64,000 nucleotides of DNA from Diorhabda sublineata (GCF_026230105.1 NC_079477.1:7507001-7571000), one strand, 5' to 3'; shown: positions 24,791 through 38,183, counted from the first letter of the stretch. Made by a program: numbers and translations. Notes: generated by a model not told the origin, from the sequence alone.

Positions 24791-25105
24791 ATGGATATGT
24801 ATGAGAAAAAACATAAAAAATCAAAAAATAGTCTATTTACGGGTAATGGAGTATTCATTAGTACTGGACAAGATCCGTGCGATTGTTTGGAGGTTGATTG
24901 CCCTGGATGCTTCTATCCATGTCCTCATTGCCGTTCCCAAAAATGTGGACCTGTTTGCCGTTGTAACAGACGGTTTTATTACACAGAGAAAATATTCCTT
25001 GAGAAGAAGGAACTTATAGAATTGCTCAAGAAGCTAAAGTTGGAAGAGGAAAAGAATCTAAGAAAAATCGAAGGAAACATAAGTCAAGAGAATCTGATCG
25101 AGTAG
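24791..25105 (+). CDS. ARL14 effector protein-like (ARF7EP_C domain), single exon
   Basis: This is an intact 104-aa single-exon ORF. Residues 27-64 form a cysteine-rich block (Cys 30, 32, 37, 40, 44, 47, 52, 56, 58) with the pattern CDCLEVDCPGCFYPCP and CRCNRRF. That pattern is the hallmark of the ARL14 effector protein / ARF7EP C-terminal domain, a probable zinc-binding fold. In mammals ARL14EP links the small GTPase ARL14 to actin motors, and ARL14EP-like proteins also occur in chromatin complexes; the role in insects is not shown here. A charged helix follows (residues 68-92). ATG 24791 is chosen because it is the first in frame. ATTAAA at 25180 could serve as the polyadenylation signal. 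It is short and intronless, so a retrocopy is possible, but nothing is broken. Confidence 0.83.
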   Translation: MDMYEKKHKKSKNSLFTGNGVFISTGQDPCDCLEVDCPGCFYPCPHCRSQKCGPVCRCNRRFYYTEKIFLEKKELIELLKKLKLEEEKNLRKIEGNISQENLIE

Positions 25106-25199
25106 TGAAAAAGGATTTATGTCGATTTGCTGTAAAACTACAAGTCCTATGGAAGAAAGTTGAATAGCAAGTGTAAGTGATTAAAAGAGCCACAACTTT

Positions 25200-27184
25200 C
25201 ACAATTTTTTTACCTAACCTAAAAATTTATGTGCAAAATTCAAGTAACTCAGTTTTTGGTATTTTTATTTTCATCTATATATGTATCAAGGTACTAACGT
25301 CATACTTTTTGTCATCAAGCTGAAGATTAGTTGCCGAATCAGAAAACGAGACTTTTTTCAGAAATTGACCAGATTCAAAAATACTTGCGAAAATATTTGT
25401 AATCGAGGCGAGTAGAATACGTTATGAATGCGGCGTTTACTTACACAAATGAATAATATAATTATTTCTTTAAATTATGAAAATCTTATTTCTTTTCATA
25501 TCGTAATTTTAAAAAGCTGATTGACTGCTGTCAAACATGGAGCGGGTGACAGTTCAGTTACTTCAGTGTCTAGACACTAAAAAGCGATTTCACTACCGAT
25601 TTCTATCACTTTACTGCCGTTTCCGAAAAGGAATTATCACATTACATTATTTTTTTACAAAATTTGATGAAAACTGTTTGTGTCCTGAACACTATTTAAT
25701 TTTTTATTTTAAATATTCAGTTTTTTACCTTATTTTAACCATATATGTAATAGTTCTATATATACAGTTCCTATAAGTGGAAGGTGAAACGAACAATATA
25801 TCGTTCTCTCCCTCCTCCAAGCGCTTCAGTTAGTTCTGCGCATCTTTTACGCGCATGAAGCATGCGCAGTATAGATAGTATCTAGAACGAGAAAGAAAAT
25901 AAATATTGTCGGCATCCCAATGAAGGAACGTTTTTTCCCATACCAACTGTCCATATAGGAGTGTTACATATATGATTTCAACTTATTATCTAAAAAGTAC
26001 CCAACTTCCAATTCAAGTCAAACAGTTGGTGAGCTTTTTGTCGGTTGAAATAGGCATATATTTTTTGTTAGTGTGAAAAATACATATAATTATAGTAAGT
26101 TTTCTCAAAAAAAGAAAAAACATCGAAAATAAATTTGGATCCAGAAATGTTTTTGAATCATGCACAATTTTAAGCTAGTTAAATTTTTTAATTAATTATG
26201 TGTCTCAATGAAACATGAACTCTCACGTGATTGGTGTAATTGAAGTGTGCATTTTGTATTAATAACTAAAAATTATGTATATTATTGTCACACCATCAGA
26301 AAATAGACTTGAATCAACAAAATACCGACTTTTACAAATAAGCCGATACTTTCACGAGAGAATTTTCAATTGAAAATTAGAGTGAAATATTCAGTAAAAA
26401 TAAATATATGAAATCAAAAAAATTAGTGTTTGGGATATGAAAGGCTAAGTACTTTGAAAAAAATTCTTAAAAAAATATAATAAAAGATAAAAATAAAAAA
26501 ACAACAACTTGGTTATTTGAGTTTTTCCCATAAATTTTGAGGTTTTGTGAGAAAAGTGTGAGTACAGCTTTGTTATTTAACTATTTCCATTAGGACTAGC
26601 AATTTTAATCAAATTGAGATGAACTGCTTTTTATCCACACAGGTCTAAATCATGATATTTTGGTTTATATTGTTCACAGTTTGAAAGTTAATGAAAAATA
26701 AATGTTATAGTTACGTTTTTGTTATTTTTTATTATTATATGAATTATTATAACTATCTGCAAACTTTTATTTATTCTATCGCTTGAATATATAATAAGAA
26801 ATGTAATTGAAATTTGAGAAACAATTAAGAAGCAACGGAAGTTGAGTAAACGCATAAGCAGAGCCCTAATCACAAAAAAACAATAAAAAGTATGTGTGAA
26901 AGAAAAATTAGACAGAGAAAAAGTGGGGTTGAAATATATAAAAATAAAACAAAAATATTAACATATAGCGCAGAAACAATTATAATGACAAAAAGAGAGG
27001 AAGTGAAGTTAACAATAATGGAAATCAATATGATAAAAACAATATTAGGACCAATCAAGATTGATTATATTAAATAAACAAATTATAACGCTTTCAAAAC
27101 TGTCTTGGCAGTCATTTTATGCTATTACCCGTTCCAATATTCGGATATCGAAATTTATCGCAGGATTTCGTTCATTTAATCCCA
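25200..27184. other. Gene-free stretch with a palindromic GC-rich block
   Basis: No gene can be supported. Around 25795-25990 a GC-richer segment contains GCGCATG and CATGCGCAGT palindromic parts and ends with an ACTGTCCATATAGGAG string, probably part of a small repeat. The remainder is A/T-rich with chance ORFs. Confidence 0.4.
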
Positions 27185-28205
27185 ATTAAACTTGAAGAAA
27201 AATAGTAAACCAAAACATATTTACGCATAGTACACGTCATCAGGGTTGAAAACGCCAAAGCAAAGCATGTAACAGAGCCGCACTCCGCACTTAAGAAATA
27301 ATTCGCGGTTTCATTCAGCAGATTAATAATATGAATTATAAATAATTATGCACCATTAATATTACAGAAATATGCAATGTTGCCGTGAAGATTGACATAG
27401 ATATAAAGTGAACGGCCAAAATATGGTACATATTTATTTTAAAATAAGGCATTAATAATATTCGAATTTTTTTAATGATTATTTATAGCAAGAATGCTTG
27501 CCTTGTGGATTGTATGGAAGAGTCCATCCAAACCTTATCCTTAGTATATTCATTTTAGATAGGTAGTAATTTTTGTATTCCTCATGAAATTTCTCAATTT
27601 TTCCTAGGTATTCTCGCCTCCACACAATTATTTTTGCCTTTTCTAATAATAAACTGTTCCTTCCTTGTTTTTCGTATTGAAATTTCTTTTAATAAATTAT
27701 AAAATATGATCTTTTAAAATCCGGCAAGTCCTAATATTCGTCAACTACTCCCAGAACTTTATCCACTGTAGGTATGTCATTTTGAAAGAGAAAATTTTAA
27801 ACAATTCTTCTGATGGAGCTCCTGTCGAAATCAACAATTGAATTTAATTTTTTTTCTTCTTGGATACTTTTTTGGGTCGGCCACTAAATGATCAGCTCCT
27901 ACTCCCTAAATATTTGTCATTTTGGAAATTATGTCACAATCTTGTCATAATTTTCTTGCATTTCATTTTTATAAAATTCACAATCATTTGCTAGTGTTAA
28001 ATGAAGCTTTTTAGCTCTCTTCTTAGACAGAATAAACCTAATGCCAACATCTTCATCATCTGTCTCCATGCCAAACACGCCTTTCCCACGTCGCTTTTTA
28101 TTTTTATTATATTATGGTGCAACTAATATGGACTGATGCCGCGACGTGTTTCTTCTAGGATGCTCACGTGCTGATCACCCACTGATCATTATTTTGGTTA
28201 AGTTA
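27185..28205 (-). mobile_element. Decayed Tc1/mariner (IS630)-type element, copy 2
   Basis: It shares long blocks with the element at 5202-6169 (for example GCCGCACTCCGCACTTAAG and the GATTGTATGG/ACCTTATCCTTA segments). The minus strand reads as transposase: GRPKK-type hinge, FDRSSIRRIV, IPTVDKVL, SLLLEKAKIIVWRREYL, KIEKFHEEYKNYY. Stops interrupt it and the DETW-type motif after YYL is lost. The left terminal repeat is partly deleted. It is better preserved in the coding part than copy 1. Confidence 0.72.
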
Positions 28206-28478
28206 AATTTTTTGCGATCTCTTTCGAAATACTGATAAAGGGATGACCTTTACATCCTTATTTTTGTTTGTAGCTCTCCAGCGTCTACCAAATCGAACTT
28301 AATTAATATTCCTTCCTTTAACCGTTTCCATAACAAAACTATCATCACCCAGTAATAACATCTAGCATATTTTTTCTATTTTGTACATATCCCCTATTAA
28401 TATTATATTAAATAGCAATGGAATTGTTTGTCAAATTAATTTTAGTTTTTTAGATTTTTGAATAATATCACTTCAAAG

Positions 28479-28531
28479 TAGTTTTGCTTAATAATTTTTA
28501 AGAGATTGATAAAAATTATTAAGAAAAACTA
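28479..28531. repeat. Hairpin, 22-bp arms
   Basis: Arms 28479-28500 and 28510-28531 pair at 21 of 22 positions around a 9-nt loop (core CTTAATAATTTTTA). The 30 bp downstream (AAAACAGAAAAGACCTAAAA) match the arms of the inverted repeat at 51603-51768, so both belong to one MITE-like family. Confidence 0.75.
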
Positions 28532-29339
28532 ATTTTAAAACAGAAAAGACCTAAAACCAAGAACATTTGGCATGAATGATATCAAATACTTATACATCCG
28601 ACTTCGATTATTGACGGTTCAAAACCAAATCGTGAACGAAATCAAATTGTGTGATTGGATTTCACCAGACCGAGATCGGATCGCAAATGAACTGTAATCG
28701 ACCTTATAGTGTGGATCCAACCTTAATGTCCGTTTGATTCACCTCAATGCTCTTTTATACATGCATAAAATTTAACGAGTACTTCTTATATAAGTAATAT
28801 ATATAAATGAATCGTAAATTCCTTAAATTAAGGCAAATATGCAATAACAATGATAGTAGATAAATATACAATTCAGCCATATCTCTGCGCTAGTTTTGTC
28901 GATGCTCTTAAAAATAACTAAAATTTTTTTACCACTGTACTATTAATAGTGAATTTTGATGTAGCGTCTATGTGTCACTTTGGTGGCCGGTTGACGATGA
29001 TAATGTTGAATTTTTTTCAGTACGCTCAAGAATGGAGGTCAATATAAGTTAAAACTAGAAATTTTCAAATGAAAATACAAACGCGTGAAGGTACCTGATG
29101 GAATATAGAATTGAATAGAATATAGAATTAAATGAAATTAGTTGAATCATTAAGTCGTTTTCCAAGAGTTTAACCATTAGTATTTGTATTAATCTCAATT
29201 CTTACAATGTACAATTATCCAAGAATACGAGGTATGATAATTAACTAAATTATTTCATTGAAAACAAACTTCAAAGGTATCGAAAAACTTAAATTAATCT
29301 CATTCGAAGGATTCCTATCGGGTAGCATTGTACTTACTC

Positions 29340-29405
29340 ACGAATTGTATCTCGGCCGTTCCTGGTCCCTAATTGATTCATTTGCACTCTTGAATCGCTC
29401 ATATT
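29340..29405 (-). mobile_element. Mariner HTH fragment
   Basis: The minus-strand reading YERFKSANESIRDQERPR resembles the W-x-RFKSGDESLxDxxRSGRP linker of mariner transposases. Only about 20 codons remain, next to the 81-bp tandem repeat. Confidence 0.4.
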
Positions 29406-29410
29406 GATGA

Positions 29411-29572
29411 TTAACAATATCTGAAGTTAGTAAATCATCAACATAGACAAATTTTAGACAAAACTTTGTTGATAATAAATGCTTACAACAATTAACAATA
29501 TCTGAAGTTAGTAAATCATCAACATACACAAATTTTAGACAAAACTTTGTTGATAATAAATGCTTGCAACAA
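29411..29572. repeat. 81-bp tandem duplication
   Basis: Two head-to-tail copies (29411-29491 and 29492-29572) differ at only a few positions. On the minus strand the repeat reads YVDDLLTSDIVN twice in one frame. It runs into a mariner-like ERFKSANESIRDQERP segment at 29340-29405. Confidence 0.85.
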
Positions 29573-29645
29573 TCACCGCAAATGCCAAACGACTATAATG
29601 CAGACTTCAATCACCGTTCCGATATACATTTTATACTTTCGCGCT

Positions 29646-30254
29646 CCCCTCGTTTTTTGGCTCTAGAAAATCGTAAAAATCGGTCGATTTCGATGATTTT
29701 TTTTAAATCTTCGTTTTTACGACGGATTTATGAAAAAATATGGGAATAAAAAAATTTAAAACTTATATTGGTTAGGTTAGGGGGTGTGCTAAAAATTCAG
29801 AACAATTGTTCACATTTGGTCTGCATATCAAACATCCCACCTACGCCTCTCGCCCCACTTCCAATTCTCTCTAAACAGTCAACCTTGTAAGATACCAGTT
29901 TTGCAAACGATTATATGTGAGAAAAGGTCAATTTTAAGAGATACTGTTATTATTTTTGATTGTAAAAACATGATAAATCAACATTTTTGTATAAATTTTT
30001 TTTCAATTTTTTCATTTTTTGTGTATATTACGAAAAAAAATATAACAAGTTCATTCGATTATTTGAAAAAGAGTTATCAACAATTATACGTGAATGAGTG
30101 CATTTTCATGAACAATTAAAGCCCTGAAATAATATGGTTTCAGTTTTTTTCCCATATTTTTTTTCGTAAATTCGCCGTAAAGTCGAAGATTTTAAAACAA
30201 AATTCATCTAAATCGCATGATTTTTCGATTTTCTAAAGACAAAAAACAAGGGGA
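29646..30254. mobile_element. Foldback / MITE-like element with arms of about 105 bp
   Basis: The left arm 29646-29750 and right arm about 30150-30254 are inverted copies: CCCCTCGTTTTTTGG and AGAAAATCG on the left match the reverse of CGATTTTCT and CAAGGGG on the right. The roughly 400-bp centre has no recognisable coding. The ORFs at 29564, 29901 and 30354 are products of this AT-rich repeat. Confidence 0.7.
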
Positions 30255-31139
30255 TTACGAAAATATAAAATTACCTATATTTCTTTAAACCAATAACTTT
30301 TCACACTAGCTCTGTAAATATGAATAAAAACGAAAAACGTCAAAGGATTATTTTTGTATAAAATTGAAAGATCTACAGCTTTTTTTAGACGTTTCTTAGT
30401 ATCACTGTTTTTTCAAAATATAAAAAACATTTCTATCAATTCTTTTCACCCAAACGCAAAAAAATACCCGACGCACCTACTTCGGATACTTCAAAGTAAC
30501 TTATATGAAAATGCAAGAAGTTGCCTAGAAATCACATATGAAAACCTATTTTCTTGGTCTATACTGCTACTGCTCGTAGCTAACAATCAAATTATTCCAT
30601 TAGCGGTTTCAAATTTTTGAAAATTGTCAATTGTTTAAAGTGATATTGCATTTACTCCTCTACGTACGTGTGATTTGTTTCACATTCTTCTAATGGTAAT
30701 TGTTAATTATCAACACAAATTTATTTACAGTTTCAATATAAAGATTTTGTATCCTAACGAATAATTATGCCCTAATTTCACTTTTATATTTAATCGTCCG
30801 TCAATTTCCAATCTATCTATACACCAAAAGTGTCATTTTAATGAAAACTGATGCTTGAAGTAGAATCTAATGAAGTGTTACATTGTCTAACGTAACAATT
30901 TGAGACGCCTTGTACAATTTAAAAGTCCACCCATACATATATGATTTAATTACATCGTCTCAAGCTTCACAATTCTCGTATACTTTTCTCTCGCACAATA
31001 TATCTGCAAAAGTAGATATAAACTATTTAGAAACGTAAAACTAGTATTTTCTAAATAAAAATCGTTGCCAGAAAATGTCGATGTAGGAGTATGCGCGCGC
31101 ATATTTAGCTTTTCACTGGGAATCCGAGCTAGAAAATAG

Positions 31140-31197
31140 ACAGTCACTGCGGACTCCCTGAGTTGTGTGGTGCTCCTGGACCTCTTTGTCATCAAAA
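31140..31197 (+). other. Candidate non-coding first exon of troponin T
   Basis: A GC-richer block, TCACTGCGGACTCCC to a strong donor (ATCAAAA/GTAAGT at 31198), lies 8.7 kb upstream of the troponin T start-codon exon, which itself begins with an acceptor and a 23-nt leader. Insect troponin T genes commonly have an untranslated first exon and a regulatory first intron. A MEF2-like CTAAATATAA lies at 31377. The link is an inference; the exact start is not visible. Confidence 0.35.
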
Positions 31198-34100
31198 GTA
31201 AGTAGCGAAACCTTTAAACCGTTCAAACCACTTTTAATTCACACTACAAAAATGTTTTTATTATAAGTTACTCCAATTTTTGTGCTAAATGTGCTTTTAG
31301 GTGAACCAGTGATCATTGTCACTTCAAACGTTTATAGTTTTAAGCGAATCTTACCATAGATGATACAAAACTATATCTAAATATAAATAACGTTTTTCAA
31401 ATTCTGATGTTCTAATAATAAACGCAACTAATCTATTTTTATCTCATGTTCAAACGTTTGAAAAATCAGTGAACTCAATTAATCCACATTCTTTTCGCCG
31501 TATTATACAATATTTCTAAAATATTTTATTCGTACATGTTGATATTGCGATTATTAACTGACAATAGTTAGGAAACGCCTAATATGGGAATTATTAAATA
31601 GGTTTCCACTGGGTTGAAAAATTAAATTTTCACCATAATAACTCCAACAAGGTTTCCTAAGAGGTATGTGAAATTAACCAGTGAATTAATTGCAAATTCT
31701 TTGTTAGATACGAACTCAACCAGCGGATAACAAAGTTAACTGTAATTCAATACTATACTGGTTCCTTCTACTCCTTGTATAATATTATATTCACTCAATT
31801 TTCAAATACAATGAGAATTATTTGTACGTTTATAAATTATATATTAAAAAACCGTAGATTAAGTGGTATATGAGCAGCAACATTACCTCTACTATAAAAA
31901 AAATCAAAAATGTTACAGTTGAGTACGTAAGACGTAAATCGTAATGCTCCTTCTATTAAATTTATTCCAAACTCTGTGTAGCTTTCATTATCTATCTATC
32001 AAAATTCATTAATTAATTTATGAAAATAGTGTTCCAATCAAATATGATAGACGCTGACAAATGATGTGAAAAAATTCAGTATTATTCAAAAAGTCAAATC
32101 TATTGCGTAGCTCTATCCATTAATTTTCCTGAAAACATCTAACCCCACTTATATCTGACCTGAATCAATACAGGTTGGAAATTTAAGATTTAATATTTAT
32201 TTAGAAAGAATAACCATATGTCCTTACGTAATCCTGGCACCTAAATTACAGAATTTTATTTATAAATCCTGTAAATGTGAAATATTTTTTCTCATTGTAT
32301 TGCCGATTTTAGCGTATAGCTTTGTCTAATTATAGAACTTATGGCAGCAGTTCCAGATTGCTCAATCACTAAGAATCTTTATTTTTGTTATTCTCAAAAA
32401 GAATAATATTAATATTGTGGATATTTTATTGAAATTTGATACTTCTAATAATAATGTATGAATTTAACATATCTTATTGTAAATAATGTGTTGAATTAAA
32501 TCATTTTTGACGAAAACAATCTACCACAGAACAGTATATCTTACATTGAGCCATTCTTTATAAAGCACATGTAGCTCTTTGTATTTTCTCATAAAATAAC
32601 TAAAAAAATTCCCTAATCTATTATACGTATCTTGCAGATGAATTTTTTATTTATTACTTTTATTAGGTCATATCAGACACTAGTCTCAACTGTCTCTCTT
32701 TGAATATAAAGATTTTATCTGCTATATTCTGAAATTGTTTTCCAAATAGTCATTTGTGGACAACCCTAGGGCTTATTTTTTTATTTCACTCCGAAAGTTC
32801 TTTAACCTTTTTGTGCCCTCGAGACTCTGATATCTACCACACCTATTTGAATTGATTAAAACCTATATCAAATCAACCATATCTTTATACTACGTATAAA
32901 AATTTTATGAACTATCTTATAATAATTATGATTAAAGCTTCAGCTGTCTAGCAGGGTACTTAAATGTTATCAAAAATAATAATACCTTATTTCAGATACT
33001 TCCAAAAATAACAGAGACACAAAGCACACAAAAATTGAAACAATACAAATAAACCATTGTTAACAGACTGAACCTTTGTAATTGACTCTTGCTACCTGCG
33101 ATATCATCAACGTTTCGATACAAGAATTTTTGGTAATTATCTCGACTACAAAATGTAGTCAATAGCATAATTAATGTATAAGAACAAGCGTTGTATCTAT
33201 TCCTTCTATCCCATTGTCCATAGTTCTTTTGACGAAATATTGCATATTCTATTCCAAGCTTTTAACTTTCCAATTCTATTAATGTAGAAGTCACTTTGGT
33301 AAACCTAAATCGCGGCTATCTGTTTATCAGTTTCATTTTGTCTACTTGGCGCTTGCCAACTTGCAAACGAACAATTAGAGAAGATAGTTCTGACAATTAA
33401 TTCCATAAAATGAAATAAAAATGAGAATTAAAGAAATTTAACCAATATGAATAGTTTGAAAGATATGAGGCAATTAAAAAAAAATTTATATTGATAAAAA
33501 ACGAAACAAATATTCAAATTGAATACCACTTTTCATACTGTTGAGAATAATCACTTTTAGAGACTAGTCAAACCAAAAATCACTGGAAATATTCGAAATT
33601 ACATTGAATTAAAAGTTCTCAAAAAAATCAAATTTAGTTGTCACTTAGAATTAGATACTATGTATATAGTGTGGAAATATCATAATTACTCATGAGGTAT
33701 TAAGGTATTAAGTAAAAGAATCCTGACAATTAGCTTCCATTCTAAAAAGTTGTAACGGCTAGGAATACCTCAAAACGAATTGTTTTTGTTCCTTTAATTT
33801 CTTCTACTAAATTGTTTCAATTTTAGATCTACTTTGATTGAAAATTAGTTTTTAAAATAGTCTTTCACCGATTTGGGTTTGTATCAAAATATTTTTTAAA
33901 TAAATTGAACGAAATATGCTCATATTGAACTCTCCTTAATATAGCATAATACAGTATCCAGTTGAAAAACATGTTTGTCCTTCCTTCAGTTGATTATACT
34001 CGTATAAGTAAATATAGTGCAAAACAGTATAGGTTATAAAATTGTGTACAAGCTGTGCAAATTAATGATACAGTTTATACAGAATAAAATTTTATACATT

Positions 34101-36339
34101 TTATAGAGCGAGTAAGAATTGATAAAACTTGAGCCAAATTACGAGGTTATATTGATCATTTAATAAATAAATATTCTTCCAAAAGGTTTAGCTATTAATC
34201 ACAATAGATAAATATGCCCAAATAAGCTGCAGTAACGTAACAACTGAACTCAAAGTGATGTGAACCTTGACCTCTAAGGTGTCCATATCTATTACTTATT
34301 AGCACGGCCCTATTAATTTATCCAAAAATTTTGGTAAATACATATTTCAGGCTTTTCAGTGGATATAATATGCGGATACCGTATGTCGTGCTTCTAGCTC
34401 CTTTCCTCCTTTAAATGGCTTTAGTAATGCTTGGGCATTAAAGAGAGCCCACATAAATCCAAATATAATCATATTATAATCATAATAAACAATTTTTTAT
34501 CAGAAATATGTTTGAAAAGCTGAATGCGTAACCAATGAGGGATATATAAGGTCAAGGGTCATCATTATATAGGTATCGCCTCTGAATTTTGAGTGCTTAT
34601 AATTTTAATAAAATGTTTATGTTAAGAACATTTTATGATTTGATCTAAAAGTTACACTTCAAATAAATAACAATCTTATAAATGACTAAATACCATTGAA
34701 GTTTTCATATTTGAAATCACCTCTTATACTGCACTTAGGGATAGTAAAGATCAAATACTTCACGTACAAAACAGTGAATTAATAATGCTTTTATTGTTTT
34801 AACATATTTGCACACAAATAGAATAATTTTTGAGTGGAATTGTGAGAAAGATTGAACGAATAGAGTTGAAATTAATTTTAAAATGTAAACTAACTTATTT
34901 CTTTCAACTACCAGCTGACGCTCATGAATCTTAATTTGAAAGAACCATAAAGGTAAAACCGTGTATAATTTTTAATCGAATATGGATCATAATTTGTCTA
35001 CTAATGGTTTATATCTGTCTCTGTCTAATTTCACTGTCATTGTCAGTGGCAGATAATTCAATAATTAATTTGAGTTCAGTTGAAGTAAAAGTGAACTTAA
35101 AGCCTCCTCAGTTAAGTGAAAATTTGAAAATGGCTGGACAGAAAGGGTTATCAATTATAGAATAAAGACAATTTTTCCTTAAATACTTACCAGTTAACTT
35201 TATATTGGTAACCATGACAACAAATATCAAGTATATTTGCAAAGCTAAGAAATTGCAAAAATCTATCACAAGCTATTTCAATGAACAAAAGTGTACATAT
35301 ACGATTATATCAAATATAGATTTGTCTTAAAAAACGTTAAATACTCTAATTAGCACGTGATGTAGTGATGTATAAATATCAAATCTGTATAAATGCAAAT
35401 ACTTTGACAAAAAATTTTCTTTTTTCTATTTTTGCAATAAAATGTTACGGATAGATGTGGGAGGTTGTTGCATATACTGTTCTCGTACACATAACTTTAG
35501 AAAAGCTATAAATGAAAATTACACCACACCAGTCACGTCTAACCGGACTGTATTTGGCAACGTCCTCAGTTTCGGTTTATTCTTGGATCAACCGTGCGTT
35601 TGTTATTCTCAACACCGATTCCAAAAATAACAATTTTCAATGCATTGAAACCGCCGAAATATATTCTAAAAAATATTTCACGAAACTTGTCACTACATTT
35701 TATATTGTAATGGTATTTACAGTAAGATATGGTTAGTTGAATATTATTCCAGCAATAAATAATAGGTGAATGATAAAAATATGAAAAATAAAATAATTAT
35801 TAGTATCAAAATGAATAATACCAACAACCGTTTGTCTAACTGATAAACTATCTATGGTATTAAAATTGGTAAGTGAGCCTAAGAAACCGTTTATTAGGTT
35901 TCAATTTTCTGATCATTGATATCAATATACAATTTTACTTTTAATTTGAAAATCACCATGAGACTGGAATCAAAACTTACATTTGAACAACCCATATAAA
36001 AGAAACGCGATTTAGGCAACAGGAAGGTAGAAATGTCTTTAGTTTTATTCTTATTTAAGGAACAAAAAAAAAGGTAAAATAAATAAAATAAAAAAATGTT
36101 TTGAGCATTCAGCAGTCTCCCATTATTAAATAACTTAAATTGTACTATAATAGACGATAACGTTATAACAATATTTATATATTATTGGAATTTGGAAAGA
36201 GATGAAATGATTTCGAATTTCTAACGCATAACGTGCTTGAACTTTAGCCTTTGTGTTCATTATTCTTCTTCGCGTGCTGGCTCTTTGGCTCCTATATTAG
36301 CTATAATATTGACTAATATTGATGTATTTACTGCTGCGC
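31198..36339. other. Long AT-rich stretch, possible first intron of troponin T
   Basis: I see no gene or clear transposon. The short ORFs at 35442-35736 have no family resemblance. If the exon at about 31140 is real, this belongs to the first intron, where enhancers would be expected. Confidence 0.35.
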
Positions 36340-37150
36340 GAAATAGCTCAGTTATTGATTTCCCGAACTATTAACGAAGATTTTTCAACCACGATTCTCT
36401 TACTCATTATTTTACCAGATCGTATTTGCAAGGTTGCGCGTAACATGACCAAAGTACTAGTTTTGTTCATGCATTCAAGAACTTCGGTGACTGTAACTCT
36501 AACGACACAAGTTAACTTTGTCTTTTCTGTGAGCCCCCATGCCTCTGCACCGTATAACAGCATAAGAAAGACATTACATCGGGCCATCCTCATACATGGA
36601 TCAAGATCATGACTGCAAAGGATCTTATTTTAGTATTCTAAAACTTGCTCTCTATCTAGCTATTCTTGCTTGTATTTTCGTACTAGATTCCCATTTATTG
36701 TTTACTACGATTCCCCTATAGGTTAATTTTTCTACTAGACCTATTTGTACGTTAATAAAATTTCTTCTTGTACATTTTATTGTTCATTTTTGACCATATA
36801 TTTAGTCTTATTTGTATTGAGCTTTAGTCCGTAATTGTGACAGACTATATTATATTTATGAATTTTTGTAGTTCAGTATCATCAGCATAGCGTATACAGT
36901 TGACAACTTTTTCATTAACTAAGACCACTTTCATCAGCGTTTTCTAAAACTTCATTGATCATTTCTTCAGAGTACAAATTAAAGAGTAATGGAGGTAGAA
37001 TGCACCCATGTCTGGTGTTCATTATACATCACTCATCAAGCAGACCCTATACGATCAATAATATTGTCAATATTTTGCATCAGTACGACCTTGTTTCTTC
37101 ACGATGAAAGTTTGCGTTGACATAATTTTGGCTGACAAAATATCGATGTT
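36340..37150 (-). mobile_element. Non-LTR retrotransposon reverse transcriptase relic
   Basis: Read on the minus strand from about 37055 downward: TRHGCILPPLLFNLYSEE (RT box before the catalytic site), then a YADDTEL catalytic motif near 36890. LKLNTNKTKYMV follows, and then VFLMLLYGAEAW at 36550. This order is that of insect LINE polyproteins. Stops and frameshifts break it. The plus-strand ORF at 36319-36612 is a shadow. Confidence 0.75.
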
Positions 37151-38183
37151 GGACGAAGGATTGGTAGAAAAGATGTATTTATATGTCACTTTAATCGATG
37201 ATTACAAAAATTATTTATAAATGGATGAATGAAATAATTGTTTATCCGTACTAGAACGATTGGTTGTAACCATAAGATATCTGGCCTCCGGTATAAGGTT
37301 TAACGATTTGAAATTCAACTGTAAATTCACTAGCTCCAATAAGCATAATCGCAACTCGTATTGAAGTATGATGAGTTTCTTATCATTTAGTTCACATATA
37401 CGCGATATGTAAAGCTTCATACAGTTCAATAAATTGTTTAAGAACTAGCTCATTATCCTCTAGGTTTTGAGAACTCTCATTGTCAATGACCATCCATAGT
37501 GTTATAAGATTCCAACTGATTACACTGCTCTGCACAAAAATCTATTCAACCTTTACACCGAGCTTTGGTTGAGGCCTTAGGGTCTCAACTATCTCAAGCA
37601 ACTTCACTTTGCAATCTTTTTGGGGCACCCACGGTGCTCCGTTTGCCTCGTCCAAACTCAAATTTATTTCACTTATTTTCGTCAACAGAAACATTAAAAT
37701 ATATTCATTTTTAAGTCACGTTCACATCATTGTTCAAATTTTTATTTGGTTTGTATCTGAAAAGAGAATTCTGGAAACAAAATTATTTAACACGGAAATT
37801 TTTTATTAGTTATTTTAGTTTAGTAGCTAAAAATATTTATGTAAGTTCACCACAAGCGTTCAAATAAACACAAGATCGCCCTGACGTGTACCTACTACTA
37901 ATTACAGATATTTATTTATGCTGTCAACCGAGATTACCTTCTATTCAACACGACACGGAGAGATTTACCTTGTTAAAAATAATTTCGTTGGTGATAAAAT
38001 GCTAAAGAAAATATCTGTTGGCACTAGGAACGTGGAAGTTATTTCCTTTAGCTGGAAAAATACGAAAACAAAATACAAATTTTTCAGTTATAAAACCAAA
38101 TAAATATGTTCTTGAGACTAAAAAGATTGCAACTTTGTCTTAGAGGTAGACTTTTCCTTGGTTACTGTAATTTTTTTTAATTC

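Noticed and set aside
36319..36612. Plus-strand 97-codon ORF
   Set aside because: It is the complement of a LINE reverse transcriptase relic read on the minus strand.
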